Shown here: piece by piece, positions 8,505 to 16,650 of the stretch | Layout: every line of letters begins with the position of its first letter | How positions within the stretch are numbered: the first letter of the stretch is position 1 | Origin: Streptomyces sp. NBC_01296 | GTDB taxonomy: Bacteria; Actinomycetota; Actinomycetes; Streptomycetales; Streptomycetaceae | DNA length: 64,000 bases | Assembly (NCBI RefSeq): GCF_035984415.1 | Contig: NZ_CP130720.1 | Coordinates: 1,612,001-1,676,000, forward strand | Reading direction: 5' to 3' | Program-made: the position numbers and the translations under genes | The notes under the pieces: model-generated | The model's input: the letters and a program-made list of their open reading frames with translations, nothing else | Told to the model about the DNA's origin: nothing | Databases searched by the model: none

Positions 8505-9401
8505 GTGACCACTACAACGGGCGCGACAGCTCAGGACATCCGCTTCCACTACGACGTCGGCAACGACTTCTACGCCCTGTGGCTCGACGACACCATGGCC
8601 TACTCCGCAGCGCTGTGGGAGAACCCCGACGCGGACGAGACCGACACCGCTGTCCTGACGGCCGCGCAGCGGGCCAACCAGCGCCTCCACCTGGACCGGG
8701 CGCCGGTTGCTCCGGGCGGCCGACTCCTGGACGTGGGCTGCGGATGGGGCGGCATGCTCTCCCTCGCCGCACATGACGCCCACGTCGGCGAGGCGACCGG
8801 GCTCACCCTCAGCCCAGCACAACTCGCCCACGTCAACTCCCTCGGTCTTCCCCGGGTCGAGGTGCGGCTCGAGGACTGGCGCGACCACGCTCCCGAGCGT
8901 CCCTACGATGCGATCGTCTCCCTCGAAGCCTTCGAGGCTTTCGCCGGCCCTGACCTCACCACCGCCCAGCGCATCGCGGCGTACACGGAGTTCTTCGCCC
9001 GCTGCCACAGCTGGCTGATCCCCTCGGGCACGTTGTCCCTGCAGGTCATCGCCTTCGACAGCGGAGTCGACGGATCGGGCCCCGTCGGCGCGTTCTTCAC
9101 CCGCGACGTCTTCCCCGCGACGATCCTGCCGCGCCTGTCCGAAGTCGCAGCGGCCTGCGACCCGTATTTCTCGCTGACCGCCGCCCACAGTGACACCCCC
9201 GCCTACATCCGCACCTTCCGCGCCTGGTCCGCGCGCCTGCTCCGCAACCGTGACCAAGCCCAGGCCATCGTCGGCGCGGCCACCTACCAGCGCTACCGCG
9301 TCTACCTCAAAGCCTGCGAAGTCCTCGCCCACCGCGGAGACCTCACCGTCTACCGGATCGTGATGCGGCGCCGCCCCCAGCCACTCCACCTTCAGGCATA
9401 G
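8505..9401 (+). CDS. Cyclopropane-synthase-family SAM methyltransferase, altered active site
   Basis: A 298-residue methyltransferase of the CFA synthase/mycolic-acid cyclopropane synthase family. The N-terminal signature FHYDVGNDFY is clear, and the SAM site LLDVGCGWGG is at 74-83. In classical members a bicarbonate-binding set includes a Cys in YSCAY, a Glu in the G-W-E segment and a His after FEH-x-G. Here these read YSAAL (Ala35), DWRDH (Arg126) and FEAFAG, so three expected ligands look replaced. A late Cys (LKACEV) remains. The family assignment is firm, but the reaction may be methylation without ring closure. The start is GTG after AGGCAGG. The gene stands alone, divergent from the ACP operon. 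Confidence 0.85.
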   Translation: MTTTTGATAQDIRFHYDVGNDFYALWLDDTMAYSAALWENPDADETDTAVLTAAQRANQRLHLDRAPVAPGGRLLDVGCGWGGMLSLAAHDAHVGEATGLTLSPAQLAHVNSLGLPRVEVRLEDWRDHAPERPYDAIVSLEAFEAFAGPDLTTAQRIAAYTEFFARCHSWLIPSGTLSLQVIAFDSGVDGSGPVGAFFTRDVFPATILPRLSEVAAACDPYFSLTAAHSDTPAYIRTFRAWSARLLRNRDQAQAIVGAATYQRYRVYLKACEVLAHRGDLTVYRIVMRRRPQPLHLQA

Positions 9402-9444
9402 CCGCCCTCGCCTTCGAGCAGCCGTGCCCGGGCGCCGGCCCTGG

Positions 9445-9470
9445 GGGCGGCCGGGCGTAGGCGGCCGCCC
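9445..9470. terminator. Bidirectional hairpin between convergent genes
   Basis: GGGCGGCC and GGCCGCCC form a perfect 8-bp stem with a 10-nt loop, in the gap between the convergent methyltransferase and P450 genes. Confidence 0.55.
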
Positions 9471-9501
9471 TGGGGCTGGGCGACTGCTGGAGTTGCCGTA
9501 C

Positions 9502-10965
9502 TCAGGTCGCGGGTGGCTGCTCGGAGACCCTCTGCGCGCCGATACCGGCGCCCACGCGCGGTGAGGCCGTCATGATCAGGCGGTTCGGCCGGGTGACCAC
9601 TCCCGGCACAGCACGTACCCGGCGGCCGGCCTCCGCTGGTCGCAGCTGGAATCGTGCGGCCAGCGCTGCCAGGGCGATCGGGGCGATGAGGGCGGCGAAG
9701 GGGGCGCCGATGCAGCGGTGCGCCCCAGTACTGAAGGGCAGGTAGGCGCTGCTCAGGGCCAGCGGCGTGGCGTCTGACGGCCAACGGTCCGGGTCGAAGG
9801 TGTGCGGCTGGGGGTAGTGGCCCGGGTCGCGGTGGATCCCGTACACGTTGATCAGGACCTCGGCGCCACGGGGGAACCGGAACCCACCGACGCTCACCTC
9901 GCGCAGTGCGTTACGGGGCAACACGGGTACGGGGTACAGGCGCAGGACCTCCATGACGGCCTTGGTGGTGAGGGGCAGGTGCTCCAAGAGCTTCTCCGGC
10001 AGCGAGCGTCCGCTGTTGAACACGGCATCTGCTTCGGCCTGCACAGCCTGTTCGGCGCGCGGGTGGCGGGCCAGCTCGTGCCAGGCCCAGGCCAGCGTCA
10101 CGGCGGTGGCCTCACTGGCGGCGACCAGCAAGGTGACCAGCTCATCAACCACAGCTGCACGCGAGATGCGGGCCGGGCCCCGGGCCGGGCACGCGGCCCC
10201 CTCCAGCAGGCTCAACACGTCGTCCCCGCCCTCGGCGGGCATGTGGCGGGCCGGCAGGTCCGCCACCACCTGCCGCAAACGGTGGGTCGCCCGCCGGCGG
10301 GCAACGAATTCCGGGGTGGGCAGCGCCGGGCTCCATGCGGGTGCCAGCATGCGCAGCAGGACGCCCTTGGAGAGCGGGGCCGCCTTGGTGGCCAGCCAGG
10401 AGACCGTCTCCTGGTCCGTGTGGGACCGAAAGAGGCAGCGGACGGTGATGTCGGCGCTGAGCCGCAACATCTCCAAGTCCAAGTCCAAGTCCAAGTCCAG
10501 ACCCGGGCCCGAGCTCGGGCCAGAGAACATGCGTCCAGCATACTCGGAGGCGACTTCACAGATCAGCGGAGTGATGCGGGCGAGTGGCAGACGGCCGAAG
10601 GCGGGAGCCAGAATCCGGCGGTGCTCGCGGTGCTCCCGGCTTTCCAAGCTGAGCAGCCCATCGCCTGTTACCGGCCGGAAGCCCCGGATCACCCGCTTGC
10701 GGCCGAAGGCCTGCCTCTTGTCGCCCAGGATTTCCTGCGCCAGATCCCCGTCACTGACCACATACTTGGTCACCGCGCCGACCTGGAGTTTCACCACCGG
10801 GGCGCCGGCGCCCAGCTCCGCGAGCGTCGACAGCAACCCGTGGCGTAGCAGGGGGAGATGGCCCAGCGGCCCCCAGTGTCCGGGCGCCCGGGGAATGTCA
10901 AGGCCCCCTTCGGACGGGTGGGCTACGTCGTACGCTTCGCTCGTCTCTGCCTGGCCCGTGATCAC
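9502..10965 (-). CDS. Cytochrome P450
   Basis: A 487-residue soluble P450, longer than most bacterial class I enzymes and closer in style to the pentalenene-oxygenase-like group. The heme-thiolate loop is FSTGAHRCIG, the K-helix EVLRLYP gives E-x-x-R, and FDPDRW is the usual meander motif. The I-helix reads AASEAT where A-G-x-E/D-T-T is usual, so the proton-delivering Thr is Ala while the acid is kept. A Leu-Asp run (four LD pairs) around residue 155 comes from a hexanucleotide repeat in the gene. It converges on the methyltransferase. It probably oxidises the chain made by the cluster; substrate unknown. No ferredoxin or reductase gene is adjacent. Confidence 0.9.
   Translation of the reverse strand: MITGQAETSEAYDVAHPSEGGLDIPRAPGHWGPLGHLPLLRHGLLSTLAELGAGAPVVKLQVGAVTKYVVSDGDLAQEILGDKRQAFGRKRVIRGFRPVTGDGLLSLESREHREHRRILAPAFGRLPLARITPLICEVASEYAGRMFSGPSSGPGLDLDLDLDLEMLRLSADITVRCLFRSHTDQETVSWLATKAAPLSKGVLLRMLAPAWSPALPTPEFVARRRATHRLRQVVADLPARHMPAEGGDDVLSLLEGAACPARGPARISRAAVVDELVTLLVAASEATAVTLAWAWHELARHPRAEQAVQAEADAVFNSGRSLPEKLLEHLPLTTKAVMEVLRLYPVPVLPRNALREVSVGGFRFPRGAEVLINVYGIHRDPGHYPQPHTFDPDRWPSDATPLALSSAYLPFSTGAHRCIGAPFAALIAPIALAALAARFQLRPAEAGRRVRAVPGVVTRPNRLIMTASPRVGAGIGAQRVSEQPPAT
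10481..10500 (-). repeat. Hexanucleotide microsatellite inside the P450 gene
   Basis: The unit AAGTCC is repeated about four times in a row, beginning a few bases before this interval, and encodes Leu-Asp pairs in the P450. Because the unit is a multiple of three, slippage would change protein length without a frameshift. Confidence 0.7.
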
Positions 10966-11976
10966 GGATCCCCAACGCGGCAGACACCAAGGAAGTTACC
11001 GGTGTGCCGCCCGAGACCGTCCCAGAAGTTGCAGGACCCGCAGTAGTTGCGGCCCTCGCAGAGGGGGGCTCATGCATCAGCAGGTAAACCTGTGTTCATC
11101 ATAGCCGCAGGCTGTAGGGAGAAGATTCGCAGCCCCTCAACAGGCTCACCAACCTCTCGCAGACCTCATCGCTTCGCAGCTGGACAGGCATTGGGACCAG
11201 ACCAGTGGCACCCGGAACCCCGCGATCACGCACAACCCATATCTCGCACGCGGAAGATGCCTTCGTCAGCCGCCCGGCCAGAGCCACAACCCGCTGCCCG
11301 CCTGGGACGAAACAAGCCACCTCCCAGAGGCCAGCATCGACAATTCGAGCAGCCTTGGCAGCTCTGCCACGGTGCCGATGGGTTCGGTGTATCTCCTCGA
11401 TGGACTTGCGCCCCATCCATCCGGTACATCGGTAATGGGTATTCCTTTACCGAGCAGGTTCGAGGCGAAGTAGTGCCGATCTGCGTAAGGCGCTCGATCG
11501 CGTCGTCCCGCGTGTCGTCATCGGACTCCTCGCGCTGCTTTGCCGGCGCGTCCCCGAACCGGATCGTGTACGGGTGCGGGCAACGGGTGAGCCTGGTGCA
11601 GTAGCAGCCCTTGCAGCAGGACCCATGCCGCGGGCGAGCCCTCGGCCCACGTATCGAAGCTGCCGAGCGGAGGCCGGGGGGACATGCAGAGGGGGGTGCG
11701 CAGAGGACCGAAGGTCGGCATTGGCGGAACGGCAAGCCGGTCTCCCGCTGAGTGTCTGCTGACCTGAGCCCCGTCGCCATGCCGCTGACCTGCGAAAACG
11801 TCCAGATGTCAGATGTAGGACTTAAACATGGTGCGAAGCATGCTAATACTCCCGATATGTCTGCTCCCTGCCTGCTCATTGCAGGTCAAGTGCGGTCTCC
11901 GCAGATTACAAGCATTCGCATGTTCGGTCAGCTTTCCCCGAGTCTTTCAGGACGCACGCTGACCGAGTTGACCTGC
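10966..11976. other. Decayed intergenic stretch
   Basis: About 1 kb with no intact gene. Coding-like patches switch frame on the minus strand between roughly 11450 and 11700, and GC content drops around 11790-11930, unlike neighbouring genes. The left part must hold the P450 promoter. Together with the monooxygenase remnant to the right, this looks like an eroded junction between the lipid cluster and the regulatory genes. I cannot name the relics. Confidence 0.45.
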
Positions 11977-12255
11977 TCACCCGGCCTGCTGGTAGCCCGC
12001 CATGAGGTCGACGAAGCTGTGCGGAGCCTTGTCGTCGAAGCACAGCTCATGGTTTCGGGCGGCCTCGGCGGCAGCGGCAGCGCTCCGCGGGAACAGGGCT
12101 TCCTCGTACGCGGTGAGCGCCGCCTCGATGTCGTCCGGGTGCGCGGCGATGGCGTTGCCGAGCTCGGCGCCGTCGTACAGGGCGAGGTTGGCGCCCTCAC
12201 CGGCGAACGGTGACATCAGGTGCGCGGCGTCGCCGAGCAGCGTGACGTCGAGCAT
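11977..12255 (-). pseudogene. 3' remnant of an FAD-dependent monooxygenase
   Basis: About 92 C-terminal residues of an aromatic-hydroxylase/TetX-like flavoprotein remain in frame. They begin with the FAD ribityl-binding motif [18 protein letters not shown], continue through a typical helical C-terminus ([14 protein letters not shown]) and end in a normal stop. Everything upstream, including the N-terminal dinucleotide-binding domain, is missing; the frame runs into unrelated sequence near the SpoIIE start region. A full protein would be about 380-400 residues. This is a truncated gene, probably lost by deletion or rearrangement. Confidence 0.78.
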
Positions 12256-12418
12256 CCGGTGAGGGCGCGAAGTCTGTTGCCGTTTCGGCAACAACCGAAG
12301 TGATCCACCGGGCCGGAGCATCCGCCCGGTGGCGGGCTTCGGCGGGCGATCTCCAGCGCTGCGGCTGCGGACCGTCGCCGCCCGCTGCCGACAGCCCGCG
12401 GAGGTTGGAAGATGGATT

Positions 12419-15253
12419 ATGAGCAACTATCGGGGAGCGGTCCGGCGCTGGCTGCTCGGCTCGGCCACGAGCCCCTCCGCTCCCCCGCGGAGTCCCAGCT
12501 CAGGGCACCCCCAGGGGCATCAGGAGCACGCCCGGCCCCCCAAAGGGAAGGCGCGGCGGCCGCAGCGGATGTCCTCCCTGCTGAGCGTGCGCAGCGTGGC
12601 CGGCGAGGTGTTCCTCCTCCAGCTGGCCGTCGTGGTGCTTCTCGTCGCCGCCGCGGTCGTGGCGCTCGTGGTGCAGGCCCGCAGCTCCGCCATGCTGGAC
12701 GCCCGGCACCGTACCCTCGCCGCCGCCGGAACGTTCGCGGAGTCTCCGGGGATCGTCGCCGCCCTGCGCAGCCCCCACCCCAGCGCGGTGCTCCAGCCGA
12801 GCGCCCAGGCAGCCCGGAAAATCTCCGAGGTCGACGGCATCAACGTGTACACGCTCGACGGGGTCACCCTCGCCCACAGCGACCCGCGGCAGATCGGCAA
12901 GCGCGTCGTCGGCCCCTTCGCCAAGGCGGCGGCCGGCAAGTCCTTCACCGAGACGTTCGCCGGGTCCCTGGGGCAGTCCGTGGTCTCGGTGGTCCCCGTC
13001 AAGGACGCCGACGGCAGGGTCATCGCCGTCGTCTCCTCCCCGGTCACGGTCCAGAACGTCCAGAGCATGGTGAACGGGCAGCTGCCGGTCGTCCTCGGCA
13101 GCGCAGCCGCGGTGCTCGCCCTGTCGGCGGGCGGGACGGCCCTGGTGAGCCGTCGGCTGCTGCGCCGCACCCACGGCCTGGGACCGGCCGAGATGACGAG
13201 CATGTACGAGCACCACGATGCGGTGCTGCACGCGGTGCGAGAGGGCGTACTGATCGTCGGCGGCGGCGGACGGCTGCTGCTGGCCAATGACGAGGCGCGG
13301 CGGCTGCTGGATCTGCCGGCGGACGCGGAGGGGCTCCCGGTCACGGAGCTGGGTCTGGAGGAGGGGATCGCCGGTCCGATCGCATCGGGCCGTTCCGCGA
13401 CCGACGAGCTGCACATGGCGGCCGATCGGCTGCTGGCGGTGAACATCCGGCCCACCGCCCCTTACGGGAAGGCCGGGACCGTCGTCACGCTGCGGGACAC
13501 CACCGAGCTGCGGGCGCTGTCGGGCAGGGCCGAGGTGGCCCGCGAGCGGCTGAAGCTGCTGTACGACGCGGGGGTGCAGGTCGGAACGACACTGAACGTG
13601 GAGCGCACCGCGGAGGAACTGGCGGAGGTGGTGGTCCCGCGGTTCGCCGACGTGGCCACGGTGGACCTGCTGGACCCGGTACTGCGCGGCGAGGAGCCGC
13701 CCGAGGCGAACACCGAGATGCGCCGCACCGCCGTCGTCGGCCTTCAGGGCGACCACCCGCTCTCACCCGTCGGCGAGCTGATCAGGTTCGCTCCCACCGG
13801 TCCCATGGCAGCCGGGCTGGCCGGCGGGCATGCGGTCCTGGAGGCGGACCTGCGCGCCACCCACCGCTGGCGGGCCCAGCACCAGGCCAACGCCCTGCAG
13901 ATCCTGGACCGCGGCATCCACTCCCTGATCGTCGTGCCCCTGCGGGCCCGGGGCGTGGTGCTGGGGATGGCCGGCTACTGGCGCGGGCAGGACTCCCCGC
14001 CGTTCGACGAGGAGGACGTGTCCTTCGCCGAGGAGCTGACCGCCCGGGCGGCGCTGTCCGTCGACAATGCCCGCCGCTACACCCGCGAGCACAACATGGC
14101 CGTGACCCTGCAGCGCAGCCTGCTGCCGCGGGGCGTACCGGAGCAGTCCGCCGTCGAAGTCGCGCACCACTATCTGCCCGCCCAGGCCGGAGTCGGCGGT
14201 GACTGGTTCGATGTCATCCCGCTGCCCGGCACCCGAGTGGCCCTGGTGGTCGGCGACGTCGTCGGCCACGGTCTCCACGCCGCCGCCACCATGGGCCGCC
14301 TGCGCACCGCCGTGTACAACTTCTCCACTCTCGACCTGCCCCCGGACGAACTCCTGAGCCACCTGGACGAGCTGGTCGCCCACATCGACACCGACGGGCA
14401 GGAGTGGCAGGGGATCACGGGAGCCACCTGCCTGTGCGCCATCTACGATCCCGTCTCGGGGCAGGTGACCGCCGCCAGCGCCGGGCATCCGGGACCCGCT
14501 CTGGTCCGCCCCGACGGGGCCGTGTCCTTCCCCGAGGTGCCGGTCTCCCCGCCGCTGGGCCTGGGTGCGGGCATGCCCGTGGAGACCACGACGCTCACCC
14601 TGCCCGAGGGCTCCCGGCTGGCCCTCTTCACCGACGGGCTGATCGAGAGCCGCGACCGTGATCCCGACGCGGGCCTGGCGGCGCTGCGGGCCGCCCTGGC
14701 CGGGCCCGCCCGCACCCCGGAGGAGACCTGCACCGCGGTGATCGACGCGATGCTGCCCGCCAGGCCCAGCGACGACGTCGCGCTGCTGGTGGCCCGCACC
14801 CGCCGACTGGACCCCGCGCGCGTCGCCGAATGGGACGTGGCCCCCGACCCCGCGGCGGTGTCCCCGGTGCGCAACGCCTGCGCCCGCCGACTGGCGGAGT
14901 GGGGCCTGGAGGACATTGCGTTCACCACGGAACTCATCCTCAGCGAGCTGATGACCAACGCCGTCCGCTACGGCACCGAGCCCATCCGGGTGAGGCTGCT
15001 GTACGACCGCTGCCTGGTCTGCGAGGTCTCCGACGGGTCCAGCACCTCCCCGCACCTGCGCCGGGCCGCGGACACCGACGAGGGCGGCCGCGGCCTGTTC
15101 CTCGTCGCGCAGTTCGCCGAGCGCTGGGGCACCCGCTACACCGCCCGCGGCAAGATCATCTGGAGCGAGCAGGCGCTCCACGAGGGGGCCGTACCGGCCG
15201 CGATGGATCTCGGCGAGGCGCTCCTGGCCGCGTGGGACGACGAGGGGTTCTGA
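12419..15253 (+). CDS. SpoIIE-type phosphatase with Cache, PAS, GAF and anti-sigma kinase domains
   Basis: A 944-residue membrane signalling protein. After a basic N-terminus come a helix (about 62-85), an extracellular CitA-like Cache sensor with the [15 protein letters not shown] signature, a second helix (about 215-238), PAS, GAF, a PP2C/SpoIIE phosphatase ([29 protein letters not shown] all intact) and a C-terminal HATPase of the anti-sigma kinase type ([27 protein letters not shown]). It probably senses an extracellular small molecule and switches an anti-anti-sigma factor by dephosphorylation and rephosphorylation. The ATG start lies 14 nt after GGAGG, a long gap; an ATG 50 codons downstream is possible. 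It is followed by a solute-binding lipoprotein gene. Confidence 0.9.
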   Translation: MSNYRGAVRRWLLGSATSPSAPPRSPSSGHPQGHQEHARPPKGKARRPQRMSSLLSVRSVAGEVFLLQLAVVVLLVAAAVVALVVQARSSAMLDARHRTLAAAGTFAESPGIVAALRSPHPSAVLQPSAQAARKISEVDGINVYTLDGVTLAHSDPRQIGKRVVGPFAKAAAGKSFTETFAGSLGQSVVSVVPVKDADGRVIAVVSSPVTVQNVQSMVNGQLPVVLGSAAAVLALSAGGTALVSRRLLRRTHGLGPAEMTSMYEHHDAVLHAVREGVLIVGGGGRLLLANDEARRLLDLPADAEGLPVTELGLEEGIAGPIASGRSATDELHMAADRLLAVNIRPTAPYGKAGTVVTLRDTTELRALSGRAEVARERLKLLYDAGVQVGTTLNVERTAEELAEVVVPRFADVATVDLLDPVLRGEEPPEANTEMRRTAVVGLQGDHPLSPVGELIRFAPTGPMAAGLAGGHAVLEADLRATHRWRAQHQANALQILDRGIHSLIVVPLRARGVVLGMAGYWRGQDSPPFDEEDVSFAEELTARAALSVDNARRYTREHNMAVTLQRSLLPRGVPEQSAVEVAHHYLPAQAGVGGDWFDVIPLPGTRVALVVGDVVGHGLHAAATMGRLRTAVYNFSTLDLPPDELLSHLDELVAHIDTDGQEWQGITGATCLCAIYDPVSGQVTAASAGHPGPALVRPDGAVSFPEVPVSPPLGLGAGMPVETTTLTLPEGSRLALFTDGLIESRDRDPDAGLAALRAALAGPARTPEETCTAVIDAMLPARPSDDVALLVARTRRLDPARVAEWDVAPDPAAVSPVRNACARRLAEWGLEDIAFTTELILSELMTNAVRYGTEPIRVRLLYDRCLVCEVSDGSSTSPHLRRAADTDEGGRGLFLVAQFAERWGTRYTARGKIIWSEQALHEGAVPAAMDLGEALLAAWDDEGF

Positions 15254-15399
15254 GAGGGCGGTGCTGAGGGGTTCCCAGAGGGCGCCGCTACGGCAGCCGC
15301 AGGGAAGACGGCGGACACCACCGTCCGGGACTGCGCCGCCGAGGCTGCCGAACGTACGCTGGCCTCGATCGGTACGCGACCGCCCGTTTTGGAGCCTTT

Positions 15400-16545
15400 G
15401 TGCCCACACCCCGTCTCCGGACAGCCTTCGTCGCCGCCTTCCTGGCCCTCTCGGCGGCGCCCCTCGGCGCCTGCGGAGACAAGCACGTCGCCGCGCCCAG
15501 GGCACCCGCGGTCGCCACCTCCGCGGCGGACGCCGGCGGCATGGCGGCACTGACCGCGGCGGCGAAGAAGGAGGGCTCGCTCAACACGATCGCGCTCCCG
15601 CGCGACTGGGCCAATTACGGCGTACTGATCGACGGCTTCGAAAAGAAGTACGGGATCAAGGTCTCGGTGGAGAACCCGGACGGTGCCAGCCAGGACGAGA
15701 TCAACGCCCTGAAGGAGCACAGGGGCGACGGCCGCGCCCCCGACGTGATCGACGTGGGGGGCTCGTTCGCGCAGACAGCGGCCCGGGAAGGCCTGCTCGC
15801 CCCGTACGAGGTCGCCGCGTTCGACCGGATCCCCGAGGCACAGAAGGACAAGCACGCCCGCTGGTACAACAACTACGGCGGCTACGTCTCGATCGGCTGT
15901 GACGCCAAGCGGGTGAAGACCTGCCCCTCGACCTTCGCCGATCTGCGCAAGCCCGAGTACAAGGGCCAGGTCTCGCTCAACGGCGACCCCACCGAGTCCG
16001 AGTCCGCCTTCGCCGGCGTGTACGCGGCGGCCCTGGCGAACGGGGGGTCCTTCGACGACGTCCAGCCCGGAATCGACTTCTTCGCCGAGCTCAGCAAGAA
16101 CGGCAACTTCACCCCGGTCCAGTCCTCACCGGACACGATCGCGAAGGGCCAGACCCCGATCAGCATCGACTGGGACTTCCTCAACCTCGGATACGCCGAC
16201 CAATTCCGCGAGAAGGGCGTGGACGTCGACTGGCGGACCGCCATCCCCTTCGACGGCAGTTTCGCCGAGTACTACGCGAACGGGGTGAACAAGGACGCCC
16301 CGCACCCCGCGGCGGCACGTCTGTGGCAGGAGTACCTCTTCAGCCCGGAAGGCCAGAACATCCGGCTCGGCGCCTACGCACGCCCCGTCCTCATGGACGC
16401 CATGGCGCAGGACGGCACCCTCGACAAGGCCGCCGCGGCGAAACTGCCGACGGTCGAGGGCACGCCGACGTTCCCGACGAAGGCGCAGACGGAGAAGGCG
16501 AGACGGACCGTCGACCGCAACTGGGCCAAGGCCGTCTCGGGCTGA
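15400..16545 (+). CDS. Orphan ABC-type solute-binding lipoprotein
   Basis: A 381-residue extracellular solute-binding protein of family 1 (iron/polyamine/organic-anion type). The N-terminal signal ends in the lipobox LGAC, so the mature protein is a membrane-anchored lipoprotein. The two-lobed fold is suggested by PDVIDVGGS and SIDWDFLNLGY. The GTG start is set by GGAG five bases upstream. No permease or ATPase gene is nearby; it sits between two SpoIIE-type regulators. Either it works with a transporter encoded elsewhere or it delivers ligand to the Cache sensor of the upstream protein. The second idea is inference. The ligand cannot be read from sequence. Confidence 0.85.
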   Translation: MPTPRLRTAFVAAFLALSAAPLGACGDKHVAAPRAPAVATSAADAGGMAALTAAAKKEGSLNTIALPRDWANYGVLIDGFEKKYGIKVSVENPDGASQDEINALKEHRGDGRAPDVIDVGGSFAQTAAREGLLAPYEVAAFDRIPEAQKDKHARWYNNYGGYVSIGCDAKRVKTCPSTFADLRKPEYKGQVSLNGDPTESESAFAGVYAAALANGGSFDDVQPGIDFFAELSKNGNFTPVQSSPDTIAKGQTPISIDWDFLNLGYADQFREKGVDVDWRTAIPFDGSFAEYYANGVNKDAPHPAAARLWQEYLFSPEGQNIRLGAYARPVLMDAMAQDGTLDKAAAAKLPTVEGTPTFPTKAQTEKARRTVDRNWAKAVSG

Positions 16546-16650
16546 CTGCCGCGGGCGGTCCCGACCCATGCTGCACAAGCGGTGACGCAGAGCGATAATT
16601 GCACGGGTAGGGCAGGAGTCGTTCCGCAGATCCGGAAGTGGGGCGCAGCG

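Noticed and set aside
11099..11416. Possible 105-residue minus-strand gene
   Set aside because: No ribosome site, no recognisable motif, poor codon bias; more likely relic or chance.
11447..11721. Coding-like patches in two minus-strand frames
   Set aside because: They might be a frameshifted relic but cannot be matched to any family by eye.
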